This document shows positions 1 through 11,345 of a stretch of 64,000 nt of DNA, in pieces. Origin of the DNA: Melieria omissa (taxonomy: Eukaryota; Arthropoda; Insecta; Diptera; Ulidiidae); assembly GCA_963971225.1 (NCBI GenBank), contig OZ020267.1:29582298-29646297 (forward strand), in the 5' to 3' direction. Position numbers and translations under genes: made by a program. The notes under the pieces were generated by a model. That model was given only the letters and a program-made list of their open reading frames with translations. It had not been told where the DNA came from and did not search any database. Position 1 is the first letter of the stretch. Each line of letters opens with the position of its first letter.

Positions 1-180
1 CAACAATTTGTTGTTGCAACAATGATAACCGTCGAACGATGGAACTAAACGATTGTAACCAAAAAATTGGCGCAAACTAAAAATAAAAATAACAACTAAA
101 GTAACAAAAACAACAACTTTAACTACAACAATGACAGCAATAACAACAACAAGCTCAGTCACAGCACAAAAAAAGAAGAT
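1..180. repeat. CAA/ACA-rich low-complexity tract
   Basis: The first 180 bases are dominated by caa/aac trinucleotides, including acaacaacaac runs near 60-150. Such runs are common in fly introns, UTRs and intergenic DNA. A similar short run recurs at about 311-330. No coding potential is evident. Confidence 0.7.
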
Positions 181-606
181 TGCTAGAAAAATTAGTCAAA
201 AACCGAGCTGACACCGCAGGAAATCAGCGCGCGACCGCCGTTGCTGTTGCGGTGCAGTGCAAAGTTTTAAAATGTCGCAGCGCGAAATTTGTCCAAAATG
301 AAAATTGCCAAAACAACAACAACAAAAACCATTTTTCGACCAAAACACCAATGAACAACATGAAAAAATAAGCAATGCAAAAAACTAAAAATGTCATTTG
401 CTGCTGCCGCCGCTGTTTGAGATGCGGACATGCGTTGTTATCTAACAGTGACGCAGGGGGGGGCAGCGAGCAAATTGCGAAAAATAAATCGCCACTGACT
501 AAAACATCGTCAAGTCCCTGACAAAAAGTCGTACGAAATGAAAAAGAAAAAAAAATGTTCGTTTCAAAATTGTTTTTATTTTTTTGGAGGATCTTGTTTT
601 ATAAAT
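181..606. other. Unassigned sequence, no gene recognised
   Basis: A 63-codon open frame starts within this stretch at about 180. Its product is asparagine- and alanine-rich low complexity, it has no family resemblance, and it ends at 371. The part around 200-300 is GC-richer than its surroundings and a G-run lies near 455-465. I see nothing here that supports a gene. Confidence 0.4.
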
Positions 607-1437
607 GTCAGACACTATGGTTTCAAAGGGGTTTTTTGAAGTCCGTGATCCAAGAAATCGATTAACATCTTTTCAATGCGCTCCTTTGTGAACCGAAGAA
701 GCTACTATCTTACTTCGCTACGTCATCATATGGCTACCGTTTCAAGGTCCTTTAAGGTCCGTTTTGTTCGAAGATACGTTGGATCAATTCACTTTTAATA
801 TTTTGAAAACCTAACTAAACTTCGTATCGTACCAAAGAATGAAGTGTTTCGTTTGATAGGACGTCAGTCACAAGTATGCTTAGTCTGATAACAAACTAAA
901 CGTCAGACACTATGGTTTCAAGTAGGTCATCTGATGTCAATGATCCAAGCGATCGATTTGTTTTTTTTCGGTGTGCTCCTTGTACGGAAGAAGCTACGAT
1001 CTTACTTCGCTACGTCATCATATGGCTACCGTTTTAAGGTCCTTGAAGATCCAATATGTTCGAAGATACGTTGGATCAATTCACTTTTAATATTTTGAAA
1101 ACCTAACTAAACTTCGTATCGTACCAAAGAATGAAGTATTTCGTTCGATAGGACGTCAATCACAAGTATGCTTAGTCTGATAACAAACTACTAAACTGGT
1201 TTCAAGTAGGTCATCTGATGTCAATGATCCAGGCAATCGATTTGTATCTCTTCGATGTGCTCCTTGTACCGAAGAAACTACGATCTTACTTCGCTACGTC
1301 ATCATATGGCTACCGTTTACCGTTTTAAGATCCTTGAATGTCCACTATGTTATGAAAGACTTTGTATGGTACCAAAGAATGTTTCCGAAAGCACATCAGT
1401 CACAAGTATGCTTAGTCTGATATCAGTTCGGCTAGTC
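607..1437. repeat. Tandem repeat, about 295-bp unit, three copies
   Basis: Three head-to-tail copies are visible. Unit 1 starts at 607 and unit 2 at 902, both with gtcagacactatggtttca. Unit 3 starts near 1195 and is shortened by internal deletion. Each unit contains the stretch cttacttcgctacgtcatca and ends with cacaagtatgcttagtctga (869-888, 1161-1180 and about 1401-1420). Units 1 and 2 are nearly identical over long blocks, so the duplication is fairly recent. No open frame is conserved between copies. Confidence 0.9.
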
Positions 1438-1673
1438 CCACCGACCTAATGAAATTTAGTAACTCATGGGGTTTAAGGTGCGTGATGTCCTAATTTACAA
1501 GTCACCAAAACTGGACCAGGTAACGATTTTTGCTGCGACACAATGCACTGTTTCACACTGCAGTATTATGTGTTCTGGAGTCACTTCTGCCCTTTCGCAG
1601 ACGCTTTCCTGTTCTACCAATGTAGGCTTGTTTTTCCTTAACCTGTAGGGTCAGTGATCTGTTTTAACTGTTC

Positions 1674-2160
1674 TCAGTCTGAGGCATACTTCATTGCATC
1701 TGATGTTGTAACTTTTGATGAATGTTTTTGACTGTCTAAGATTAAGGTTTCTGGCTCTTTCCCCAGGTTCTGGTGCCAAAAGGGCGCCGCGGCCGATTTC
1801 CTAGCAAGCGTGTTCTCACTACCGTCTAATTTTTTATGTCCTGAGACCCAAAAGATTTTGATCTGGCTGTATGTGCCCAGTTTATTAAAAGCCTTTATGC
1901 ATTGAGGCACTTATTCTGGGATTATTTCTTAGGAGATAAGTGCAAAAACATCACATTGTCTGGCAACGCGTAGGCTCGTTTAAGGTCTTCATTGATGAAT
2001 TATCTGGGTTAAACTATGCATTCAGCTGATGGCATAAATTTCTGCCTAAAATATACTGAGTGTCTTTCCATAAGTTCGTAGTGCATTGTGCGGAGTCCAA
2101 CTACCTAGGCACCTGTTCCCTTGTCAGTTTTGAGGCCGTTCGACTATTGTTCTTCCCAGC
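1674..2160 (-). pseudogene. Non-LTR retrotransposon RNase H relic
   Basis: On the minus strand 1674-1910 encodes a piece with FWVSGHKKLDGSENTLAR followed by KSAAAPF. This matches the C-terminal part of the RNase H domain of I/R1/LOA-type non-LTR retrotransposons, whose usual motif is WVPGHxGIxGNExAD-LAR. Further upstream on the same strand (about 1950-2160) broken frames still resemble the SVFQAEIYAI segment that precedes it. Frameshifts and stops separate the pieces and there is no reverse transcriptase or 3' tail next to it, so this is an old fragment. The domain identity is clear from the motif; assignment to a clade is inference. Confidence 0.6.
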
Positions 2161-2190
2161 TCCATTTTGCTTTATTGTTCCTACAGACTA

Positions 2191-3455
2191 CAGGGTACAG
2201 ACTACACAGGAAGTGTAACCAACTGTAAACGTCAAATAGAATTAAGGAATTTCTTTTTACCACTTAATAGCCATTGAATTATCTGTCAAATGCATATAAC
2301 GGCTTTCCAAAATCAGAGTAATAGCAAACGCAATGGACCTAAACGCGAAGCGTAATTCTGTGATCCCACTTTTTTTGGCTGGAAAATGGACTTTTGCAAT
2401 CGTTTCGAATTAATATAGTTTTTGTTTTTCGCTCCATAAAACGATACAAGGAGACCGGCTCTGTTAAAAAACGGTATGGTGGTGGCCGTCAACCAACTGC
2501 GACGTCCGCTGAGAACGTAAAAGAGGTGAGAAGCAAATTATTCCGAAATCCTGGTCGCAGCGGAAATTTAATGGCAAAGGACATACGTGTTTCGCCCGCA
2601 AGCATGCATCGAATCTTGAGAAATAAGCTAAAGGCACAGCCTTTCAAAATTCAAAAGGGTCAACATCTTTCGGCAACCCAAAAAAAAATGCGACTCCTTA
2701 GAGCAAAAGCGCTCCGTCAGAGGCTCGTCTGTGGTGAATTCAAAATTTGTGTGTTCACCGACTAAAAACTTTTCAACGTGCAAGCAAAATGAAAGAGTTT
2801 GCCTTAGACAACGCTCAGCTATCAACGAAGACCAACTGCGAGGCTATCGACGCCAAAAACCCGCTTCTGTGATGGTTTGGGGCGGAGTAACCGAAAAATG
2901 ACGCACACCGCTTGTTTTTGTTCCTGAAGGAGTGAAAATTAACGCTCGATCATACCAAGAAATTGTACTGGAAGGTTGTTTGAAATCCTGGGCGGCCGAG
3001 CTTTTCAAAAAAAGAGCGTTGGATATTGCAGCAGGACTCTGCACCTGTTCATAAGGCTCGAACTACGCAGTGTTGGCTTCAACGAAACACCTCAGCGTTC
3101 ATTTCGACAACGGACTGGCCATCGTTTTCACTAGACCCCAATCCTATGGACTTTGCCATATGGGACATAGAAAGAGAGGTCCCGCAAAAACAATATGAAA
3201 GCATCGATGCCCTGAAACGTGCCCTGATCCGTGAGTAGACAAAAATTCCGCAGGGTGTAATTCGAGCTTTTTGCGATACATTTGCCAGTCGATTGGCGGA
3301 TTATTGAGTCAAAAGGAGGTCATATTGAAAAATAAATAAAAGCCCTTAAAAAGAATATAGTTTCTGACGATTTGAGACCAATTTTAAATAAAAATTACTA
3401 ATACTGATTAAAGAAATCACTATTTACCATGTTACACTTCAATTGAAAAACCCTG
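2191..3455 (+). mobile_element. Tc1/mariner-superfamily element (DD37D-like), decayed
   Basis: A 1265-bp element is flanked by TA dinucleotides at 2189-2190 and 3456-3457, the target duplication expected of the superfamily. The ends are imperfect inverted repeats: the left end starts cagggt and has aagtgtaac at 2211-2219; the right end is gttacacttc at 3431-3440 followed by ccctg at 3451-3455. Between them lies a broken transposase. Length, TA flanks and termini agree with a full-length but inactive copy. The last terminal repeat is also copied in the duplicated segment starting at 4478. Confidence 0.85.
2394..3300 (+). pseudogene. Tc1/mariner-like transposase, DD37D spacing, frameshifted
   Basis: The transposase would cut the element out and paste it at TA sites. 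The N-terminal third (2394-2764) is open and shows a helix-turn-helix DNA-binding region, with SIKRYKETGSVKKR then GRSGNLMAKDIRVSPASMHR. The first catalytic aspartate is in VFTD, immediately followed by a TAA stop. After frameshifts come VMVWGGVT (about 2870-2890), TPLVFVPEGVKIN, QQDSAPVHKA with the second aspartate (about 3028-3057), and DPNPMDFAIW with the third. I count 37 residues between the second and third aspartates, the spacing of the maT/DD37D group, although small indels could have changed it. Several stops and frame changes make it non-functional. Confidence 0.8.
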
Positions 3456-3736
3456 TAAAATCACTCATTCTAAACATTCTTTGACTTTAGTCAGATAGAC
3501 CCGTTAAATACCCTAAAGAAATGTATGAATCTTTTAGATGACGTTTTTTTGTATTGAATCGAATTTCTTAATAAATCAATAAATAAAAATGCAAATACAA
3601 AAATTTCATATCTTATTTCTTAAAACTTTCAGTTATAATAAACATTCAAATTCATTTGAAAAGGACAGCAAAGCAGTCGTTCAGCAATCAAACTGCAACA
3701 CTTAACACTTTCAGTTATAATAAATATTCGATTTTA

Positions 3737-4477
3737 TCAGGTGTACAACTTTGCTTCCGCCGTTTTTTTCCAAAATTAAAAGCTTTATTGCGAAAAAGTG
3801 CTTACAGATGTATTATTCAAAGTATTGTCCGTCGCTAGCGACAACTTTCTCCCATCTTTCCGGCAATTTTCGGATCCCGGCTCGAAAAAAGGAGTCCTCT
3901 TTTGACGCTATCCATGAAGCAATCCATTTTTCCAATTCTTCGAAGGATTGAAAATGTTGATCTGCCAGGCCGTGTGCCATCGAACGGAATAGGTGGAAGT
4001 CAGAAGGGGCGACATCTGGGGAATACGGCGGGTGGGGCAAGACTTCCCATTTCAGCGTTTCCAGGTACTTTTTGACCACTTTTGCGACGTGAGGCCGAGC
4101 ATTGTCGTGTTGGAAGATGACTTTGTCATGTCGCTCTTCCATTTTTAAAACGTTGAAACCACTCCCGACACGTTCTTTCACTCAGAGCAGCATCACCGTA
4201 AGTTTCTGAGAGCATTCGATGCGCTTCAGCTGCATTTTTTTTCGAATTGTAACAGAAAAGTAAAACTTCCCGCAAATGGCGAGAATTGGGCACATAAATG
4301 GACATCTTCGAGCGTGAATAATACGAAAACAAGAACAACTGTCACTGAAACGGCGATGACAATTCGTTAGGCACTGTCCACACTCACTTTAAAGGCATTA
4401 CCATCTATGTATTTCAACCAGCCTCAGCCGGTACTGCCACCTATCGGAAAACGGCGGAAGCAAAGTTGTACACCTGA
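3737..4477 (-). mobile_element. Mariner (DD34D) element, internally deleted, TIRs intact
   Basis: The element is 741 bp long with near-perfect inverted repeats of about 30 bp. The left end is tcaggtgtacaactttgctt (3737-3756) and the right end carries its reverse complement ending at 4477. TA duplicates flank it at 3735-3736 and 4478-4479. A full mariner is about 1.3 kb, so roughly half the element is missing from the middle. Intact ends mean it could in principle have been moved by a transposase supplied elsewhere. The transposase reading strand is minus. Confidence 0.95.
3813..4320 (-). pseudogene. Mariner transposase, N- and C-terminal parts fused by deletion
   Basis: On the minus strand the N-terminal piece carries the HTH signature AAEAHRMLSETYG and SERTCREWFQRFKNG. 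The C-terminal piece, in another frame, carries FQHDNARPH, PPYSPDVAPSDFHLFRSMAH and ends GIRKLPERWEKVVASDGQYFE followed by a stop at about 3813. There are 34 residues between the aspartate of HDNARPH and that of APSD, the mariner DD34D spacing. The middle of the protein, including the first catalytic aspartate, is deleted and the frame changes near 4126-4181. It cannot encode an active enzyme. Confidence 0.95.
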
Positions 4478-4752
4478 TACCATGTTACACTTCAATTGAA
4501 AAACCCTGTAAAATAACTCAAATATCCTAAAGAAATTTATGAATCTTTTAGATGACGTTTTTTTGCATTGAATCGAATTTCTTAATAAATCAATAAATAA
4601 AAATGCAAATACAAAAATTTCATATCTTATTTCTTAAAACTTTCAGTTATAATAAATATTCAAATTCATTTGAAAAGGACAGCAAAGCAGTCGTTCAGCA
4701 ATCAAACTGCAACACTTAACACTTTCATTTATAATAAATATTCGATTTTAGT

Positions 4753-7060
4753 TTAAAAGCACAGCAAAGCAATCGTTTAGTTGTGTTGTGAGTATAATTA
4801 AACTTTAGTTCAACAAATATTCAGCACAGATGTCGACGAACTGTCATTAAGTTGAAGCAATAGTAAATAACAAAAATTTATATTAAATTTTTATTTATAT
4901 TAAATTTTTATTTTTCATTAAAACTTGGCAACTCTACTCGTAGCAGAAAACGCACAATCGTTGATGAAAGTAGGGAATAAAATATAATTAAAAGTTTTGA
5001 TTGAAATTGCCAGCCATGTTTGTTTGAATGTATGAATGCTTTAGCGCTGCAAAAACAAAACAAACCGAAAAAAATAAAACCAACAAAATTAAATAAATAA
5101 ATAAAAATAAATGGCTGGCCAACGGCGCGTACGTGTTTGTGACAGATGGCGAAATTGTTCAAATTACGCACCAATGCAACAAACGAACAAATCGATGGGT
5201 ATGAGAGCGAAACGGAGAGGAAAACCGAACGCAATAAGCCAACAAATAACAAATAAAGCATAAATGTGGCAGTTTCTAGAAATTGTGGCAGCAGCAGGCA
5301 AATTAATCGTAATTGCTTTGCTGACACAAACAAACCAATACACACACAGACCCACACACATGTATTCATGCATACAATACACGGACAGCTGCTGCTGTGG
5401 TACTGGCAACCGCTGCAACTGGTGACGGCTGCTGCACTTCATTTTAATGCTCCACATTTCCAGCAAGAAAGCAACTTCAACTCTCTCACACTAACACAAA
5501 CACACGCGCACACCTGTGTAGAAAAAAAATTTCAATTTATGGTTTGTTTTCATAATTTCACGCAAAATGACCAAAAGATCAGGTCGATGCTGTTGTTGGC
5601 TTTAGGCTGTTGACCGTTGCGTATTGCCACCGCCGCCACCGACATGGCCAACTGTGCACATTGTTGGTTGGCTATCGCTGCATATGTGCGCTGCATATAT
5701 GTACATATGCGTGCATGTTTGCTGTGTGTGTGTGTGTGTGCGAAAATTGTGTTTGTGTTTTGTGGCGTTAATTTGCACAAAATATGCTTTAACCTGCAGC
5801 CAAAAGTTAATTAAAAACCAACAAAACTCACGCACGCACACACATACGCACAAACACAAACACAAATGCACACACACACGCACATGAAATAACAAACATG
5901 AAGCAAGCAAGCAAGTAAGCAACCAGCCAGTCTGCGCTCAGCAGTTGCAGTCAGTCAAAATTTTCACACATGTATACTGTGTTGTTGTTGTTAGTGTTTT
6001 TCAATAGCCATCAACATCATCGTCTTCGTTAGCAGCGTCATTATCATTGGCAACGTCGTTAGCAATTGACGCCGATGGTCAGAGTTGTTGTTGCAGATAT
6101 GGTATGCTACCATAGTTGTTGTGGAAAAACCAACAACAACCATAAAAATTACACTTAATATCTGCCGCTCTTCACGCTTGTTTGATTGTTTGCCATTCTT
6201 AAGAAAATTGATTTTATATTTGAAATTTTTGTCAATTGGATTTTCGTTGTAATGCAATTTTCTCCGTAGGCATTACTGAGAAATGCATATTTAAATAAGA
6301 GAATTTGTTGTTGTAAAGATCATTTCAACAGCTGTTTGCCCCACGGCTCAGACGAGTATAGTGAAGAAAAATTCTTCCGAATTCTATTAAATTTGTTCAA
6401 CTCAAGAGTGCAGTCAAGAAAAATGCAAAATTATATTTGGAAATTGCTAAAATATTTAACGTTTATTTAATGTTAATTTAAGAAGTTCATATAAGCAGCA
6501 TTGTTAAAAATTTGGATTTTAGAAACGATTCGGGAAAATTAAATCTTTTTATATAAATTGGGCCTTTTGGGCCGCTTTTGTCTGAATTTGGGTAATTTTT
6601 TATACAAAGGAGTAAATAAGCAACTCAACGCTTTTTGAGGCCAAGCAGGAAAATCCAAAACCGTAGTGGCAGATGCCAAAATTTCCGTAGTGAATTTTTG
6701 AATTTAGCCAAATCCACGAAATCCACGACATCCATGAGTTGATTTGATATCGTCGTCTACCTCAGAAAACATTCGCGAGTGAAAAAAAACTTACAACAAT
6801 TTACGTATTTCGGCAACCGGGATTATAGGAATGTGTACATTTTCCCCACATTTTGCCTCGGAAAAAATCGTAGAGATTGAGTCTCAAGCGTAGTTGCGAA
6901 GCAGATGTTAAAATGTTGTGAAAACCGTGGCAGATTCACTACGATCGTAGCAAAGTCTGATCCATACTTTCAACAAAAATTCATAAAAGAGCCATAAAAA
7001 AGTGTTTTTTTATCTAAAACCCTTAACCCCCCTTAAATCAATTTAAAAAAAATGTATTCA
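4753..7060. other. AT-rich spacer with CA/TG microsatellites, no gene recognised
   Basis: This stretch holds TTG/CAA runs and simple repeats: CA-rich near 5338-5360, a (GT)n near 5718-5742 and CA-rich near 5830-5885. Several overlapping open frames on both strands (for example around 5164-5922) are His/Thr/Cys/Val-rich products of these repeats and look like chance frames. I see no domain or credible splice structure. Confidence 0.5.
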
Positions 7061-7065
7061 TAATG

Positions 7066-7221
7066 TCGGGACGGCGCGAACGCCATTCCCGGCTACCAAA
7101 AATTACACGCACGAGTTATTCGCATTAGGAATAATCGCGGAGGTCAACTCAGCCGAAAGTGCAATGGCCAAGCCTCACTCCGGAGGAACCGCCTTCGTGA
7201 TCACGGTAACCTCTACGCCAG
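7066..7221 (+). other. Candidate internal exon edge with strong 5' splice site
   Basis: About 155 bp is clearly more GC-rich than its AT-rich flanks and stays open in one frame (from a TAA near 7045 to 7221), reading for example NYTHELFALGIIAEVNS and SGGTAFVITVTSTP. It ends at cgccag followed by gtaagtatg (GT at 7222-7223), a near-perfect donor site. I do not recognise the peptide. It could be an exon of a host gene or of an unrecognised transposon, or a chance combination. No convincing acceptor is identified upstream. Confidence 0.25.
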
Positions 7222-7391
7222 GTAAGTATGCTTTTATCAACTCGCAACGCACTACTTGAGCACCATTTCGCATAAACCAAACGAGAATTACAATGTGAAC
7301 AGTAAAAATGTCTGTGCAAAGTAAAAATATAGAAAGCCAAACAAACAATGAAATTCAATGCTGAAGCAACGCAGTGACTGGCTGAGTGCCC

Positions 7392-7988
7392 CAGTGTTGC
7401 CAGATCAGGAGATTTCCTTCTAGATTTCTAGAAATTCTTGGCCTCTTAGGAGAATTTTTAGAAGGAAGAATTGTTTAGGAGAAAGTGTAGGAGATTTACA
7501 TTTTATGTTAAGGGCATTTATGGGATCCTTAGTAGATTTTTTAAGAGCTTTTGGATAATGAAATAGTGTATTGGCAACAAAACATATTTTGGCACCTATT
7601 GTAATCCCGCCAAATATTGCACTTTTTGTTTAATTCATTTGTTTTTTTTTGTTAAGTTTTTATTGTTAAGCTGAAGATTAATAAAAAAGGCAGCATTAAA
7701 AAAAATATATGTGTAAATTTTTACGACAACTTCAATTCCTTTAAAATGACGCAAATTATAAAAAAATTTTTGGAGATTTTTTAACTTTTGGGAGGAAATT
7801 TGTTGTTAAGCTGAAGATGAATAAAAAAGCCTGCATTTAGAAAATTATATGTAGGTACATATTTTTATTTTTTCTATGAGAAGTTGAATTCCTTTAAAAT
7901 TACGTAAATTATAAAAAAAATTTTAGGAATTTTTAAACTTTTCGGAGAAAATTTCAGTATTTTTGTTTTAGATTTATCTGGCAACACT
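7392..7988. mobile_element. Non-autonomous TIR element (hAT-like ends), ~600 bp
   Basis: The left end reads cagtgttgccagatcagga (7392-7410). The right end at 7973-7988 is its approximate reverse complement (ttatctggcaacact). Ends of this kind, starting CAGTGTTGCCA, are seen in hAT-type MITEs, but I cannot find a clean 8-bp target duplication. Inside, about 137 bp is tandemly duplicated (7666-7796 and 7803-7935, both with gttaagctgaagat). No coding capacity is visible. Confidence 0.55.
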
Positions 7989-10679
7989 AAAATGCCTTTG
8001 CAAGCAGAACTGCTACCTAACTATTTGTTGAACTCGTTTGCTACCAGCTAAGTGGTGGTGGATTTTGTTGTTCTGCGGCTGATGGAGTGAGCGGCTGAGA
8101 TGTTGTTGTTTCAGGTACTTGGGTCAGTAGCAACAACACTGATAACTCTGAATGGATGGAAAAAAGAGCCAGAAGCAATTTTTGCTTGTTGTCTTGTCTT
8201 TTAGTTAAAAGAAGAAGAAGTGAAGTAAGGAAATCACTGAGAAATTAATATAAAAATAACTAAAAATGTCTCTGTTAGAGAAGTCAACACTGAAACATGG
8301 TTAGAGGAGAAGTAAACCAATGAATCTAACATTGTCTAATGAAGACAGATTGTCTAATCTTAGATAGAAAACAATGTTTTGATGCGGAATTCGCAATTGT
8401 CAGCCGATCACAAAAAAATTTTTGTATATTGTAGGATTAGAAGAGAAAGAAGAAGAAGCACAGGCGCATCTAACTGGTGCTTTCAATTCGTTTGCAACAA
8501 AACTTGAAGAAATATTGCTAATAACTCTAAATAAATCAACTTGAAATTTTAAATGTCTTAATTATTGAGGATGAAAATGTTACACTTTAATCTTTCAAGT
8601 GCTTTGATTTTGTAGAGACGGAGAACTTAAGATCAAAATAGAACACAAAAGAATGCTTTTCATATCTATAAAAGTGGCTTTATTTTTTACAGATTTTATG
8701 GCATTAATAACTTTTTTAAAATAATTTCGGACATTTTGTCATTGCGGCGCAATCAGGAGGTCCAACTTTCATGAACTCTTCGCAGTAAATCCGGCAATGA
8801 TTTGTCGTTAGTGAGCTCAATTGTATCAGCTTTATTGGTGTAGACCTGTGATCTGCCAGACTCTGGCACCCAGATAAAATAATCTCATCAAACCGATTGG
8901 GTCTAATAGAAATAATTACTCTGATGGACAACTGTGGTTACCATAAAATGCACTTAGTGAGCCTATAATGAGTTCCTCGAATTGAACCATGTTTTTGAAA
9001 AGAAATTTCTAGTCGAGTCTATTTTCGATGAATTGTCAAAACAAAATTATCTCATAACAATTGAGAGCTGTCAATTCGGCTGTCTTAGAAAATAGTCCAA
9101 TGTTCTTCGCTTCCAAAGAATGGTTTATAGAAGGACTACCATGCTTTCTAGCAGAATTGACTTGGTATTTGTGTTCTCATGTGATTAGAAATGTCTTTTT
9201 ATTGTTAACGTTAAGAGCTAAACAAAATTTACTGAATGAAGCTGTGAAAGCATCATGTTTGAAAACTTTGAAATAGTTCAGTCTTTTATCTATAAATCTT
9301 TACCGACTACCTCAATCGTTTCTTAAATGATGATATTAGTACCACATACCCATATTAAAAACAAGCAGGTTCGATCCTCAGGTCCTAGTAGGTTAATCCC
9401 TTCCACAACTCTCCTCTGCTATGACTTCTAATTTCCTATCCGCCCTCTTTAGGCATAGTGCAATGATCCGAATGGACTGAGCGCTATTTAAGACTTGTAG
9501 TCTTGTCTGCCTGCTCCCACATCACTCACACATTTGTCACTTTGAAAGAATTAACTGGATGCTAACAAATGTGATGTACAATCAATAATCTATCATCAAC
9601 TCCACTGACTGAACTCCACTGAAGATAAAAAATCTTCTAGAAAATGATCTGGCTCAGTTCGAAGAGCCTACAATATTTTATTGTGTAGAATTTTTTCCAA
9701 GCAAACATCCATGTATGTCTATTGAAATGATGCCAATCTTTACAAGGAGAAGTTTATTGTCTCACACAAGCTTTATTGCAAGAAAGCTTTCATAGTCTTA
9801 AAATTACATTAAATCAAAGATAATTAAATTCATTTCATATTCTTTGGTTGTATATAAAACATGAGTACAACATATTCGCTGTTAAGTTGTCATTTAATCG
9901 TTGATAAATAGAGCACATGGTCTGAATTGTCCTTCTAATAGCCGCAGGTCATTTTGCTTTGCTCAAGCTTAAGGAAGATTCGGTTCCTAAATTACCGCTT
10001 GACTTTATTGACCCATCAAAGATCCCACAGCGGTGTGGCCCTCATCTCTCATTAAGAAATCAAACTCGTCTTCCTCTAATTATTCCTACTGAGTTATTAC
10101 AATGAGTCTACTGTGACCTAAATGAGATCCTTTGGATTTCAATCTCTTTTATCTAATAAAATAAAAACTTGGAACATTTTTGCATATAAAGCATTTTTAA
10201 GATAAATCAACATTCAGTATGTTATATTTTTTGTTAATATTTACTGTATTTTATTTATTTATTTTAGCCTTTGAAAAGTTATTCTTACAGACTAATTAAG
10301 AATGCTGAATCTTTGACTTAAACTGAAACAGGCAACTTCGAGTTGAGAAAGTAAGTGAACTGGGAGTTGACAGATAGACAGATCAAACATGAAGAAGACC
10401 CACAGTGTATTAAGTTCAATTAAGGTTCGAGCAGTAAGTGAATTAGGATCATAGCTCGTTCTAGGGAATTCTAGAAAGAAAGCGGAAGCGTATCTGTGAA
10501 AGTGTGCTGGCACAATGCAATTTAGTTTGCCCAGCAGAATAGGAGAGTCAATGTTTAAACTGATCAGATCGAAAACGAAAGCTATGGAAAATACTTTCTA
10601 GGCGAAATTGTAAGAAAACAAATGCTCAGGAAAATTAAGAGAGCGAAGAGAGCACACTTGAGAAAGCTTCACTGAATAC
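7989..10679. other. AT-rich spacer, probably decayed repeat DNA
   Basis: No convincing gene is seen. The longest frames (8716-8931 minus, 9061-9276 plus, 10292-10513 minus) have no recognisable motif. Around 10098-10135 the sequence tacaatgagtctactgtgac followed by ctaaatgag resembles the CACAATGGGTC...GGCCTAAGTGTG tail of the RNase-H-type LINEs elsewhere in the window, so a decayed LINE or SINE 3' end may lie here. Confidence 0.35.
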
Positions 10680-11345
10680 GTTCTAAAAGACTTTTAGCAT
10701 TTACTGCGGGATTTTGACACGAGATATCCTGATACTATCTTATGACCAATCTGCTCTTAGGGCTTAGGATACAGTCCTAATAACATGAAAGACTATCCTT
10801 AGCTACAGCAAATTGCTTAAAGAGCAGAGCAGGCAGTTTCATATTCACCTATGATAGGAACATAGAAACATTGCAGGAAACTCTAGAGCAATGTAGACAT
10901 GACAACGCTTGGTAACTCTCTTTCAACCTGCAAGCTTTGTGCTTATGAAAGCTTCATGCCAGAAACGAAACTGAGATGAGCTGGAGATAACACAGGATTT
11001 ACTATGCGGAAAATTTGGTTAACCTTAAACTTTTGTCGTTCTAGGAAATTTCCCTCACTAAAAGGGGACTAGATTGGAATCACGATTGGTATTCTGATGG
11101 GTCACTGCGAAATTGGAATCCAGTCAGTAAAGTTGGATTTGCTTTTTGATGACTTCTGTCGAAGCTCTATGCACGAGGAAGAGAAAGAAATGGCACTTCA
11201 TCTTCTATGCACTTATTCTGCATTGTCTGGAAGAAGGAAGACTCCCCGGGACTCACCTTCTACAGCAATCTATGTGATGTAGCTGACATAACTAATCACA
11301 GTATACTGGGTTTTGTGAGAAACTCAAACTGGTTCAATGAGTGAG
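10680..11345 (+). pseudogene. Non-LTR retrotransposon C-terminus, decayed
   Basis: On the plus strand 11097-11282 encodes MGHCEIGIQSV, then DDFCRSSMHEEEKEMALHLL, then SALSGRRK. This corresponds to the Cys/His-containing C-terminal region of RNase-H-type non-LTR ORF2 proteins (TGHC..IG, CRSC.DEEEE, HLLC.C.AL..RR). In another frame the end reads DVADITNHSILGFVRNSNWF and stops at about 11343, closely matching the end of the better copy at 63.6-63.9 kb. Upstream nucleotides near 11020-11090 also match that copy. Stops and frameshifts show it is dead. It is 5' truncated or decayed beyond recognition before 10680. Confidence 0.75.

Larger units (their letters stand above)
3421..4752. repeat. Tandem duplication of ~300 bp, split by a mariner insertion
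   Basis: The segment 3421-3736 is repeated at 4478-4752. Both copies begin with taccatgttacacttcaatt, which is the right terminal repeat of the upstream element. Both run through gatgacgtttttttg, cagcaaagcagtcgttcagc and end with aataaatattcgatttta. The second copy lacks about 40 bp near its start. A mariner element (3737-4477) lies exactly between the copies, in a TA. Confidence 0.9.

Noticed and set aside
5164..5922. Overlapping frames with VCVCVCV and HTHTHT stretches
   Set aside because: These are direct translations of TG/CA microsatellites.
9367..9378. ggttcgatcctc resembling a polymerase III B box
   Set aside because: No A box or tRNA-like fold is found upstream within 30-70 bases.
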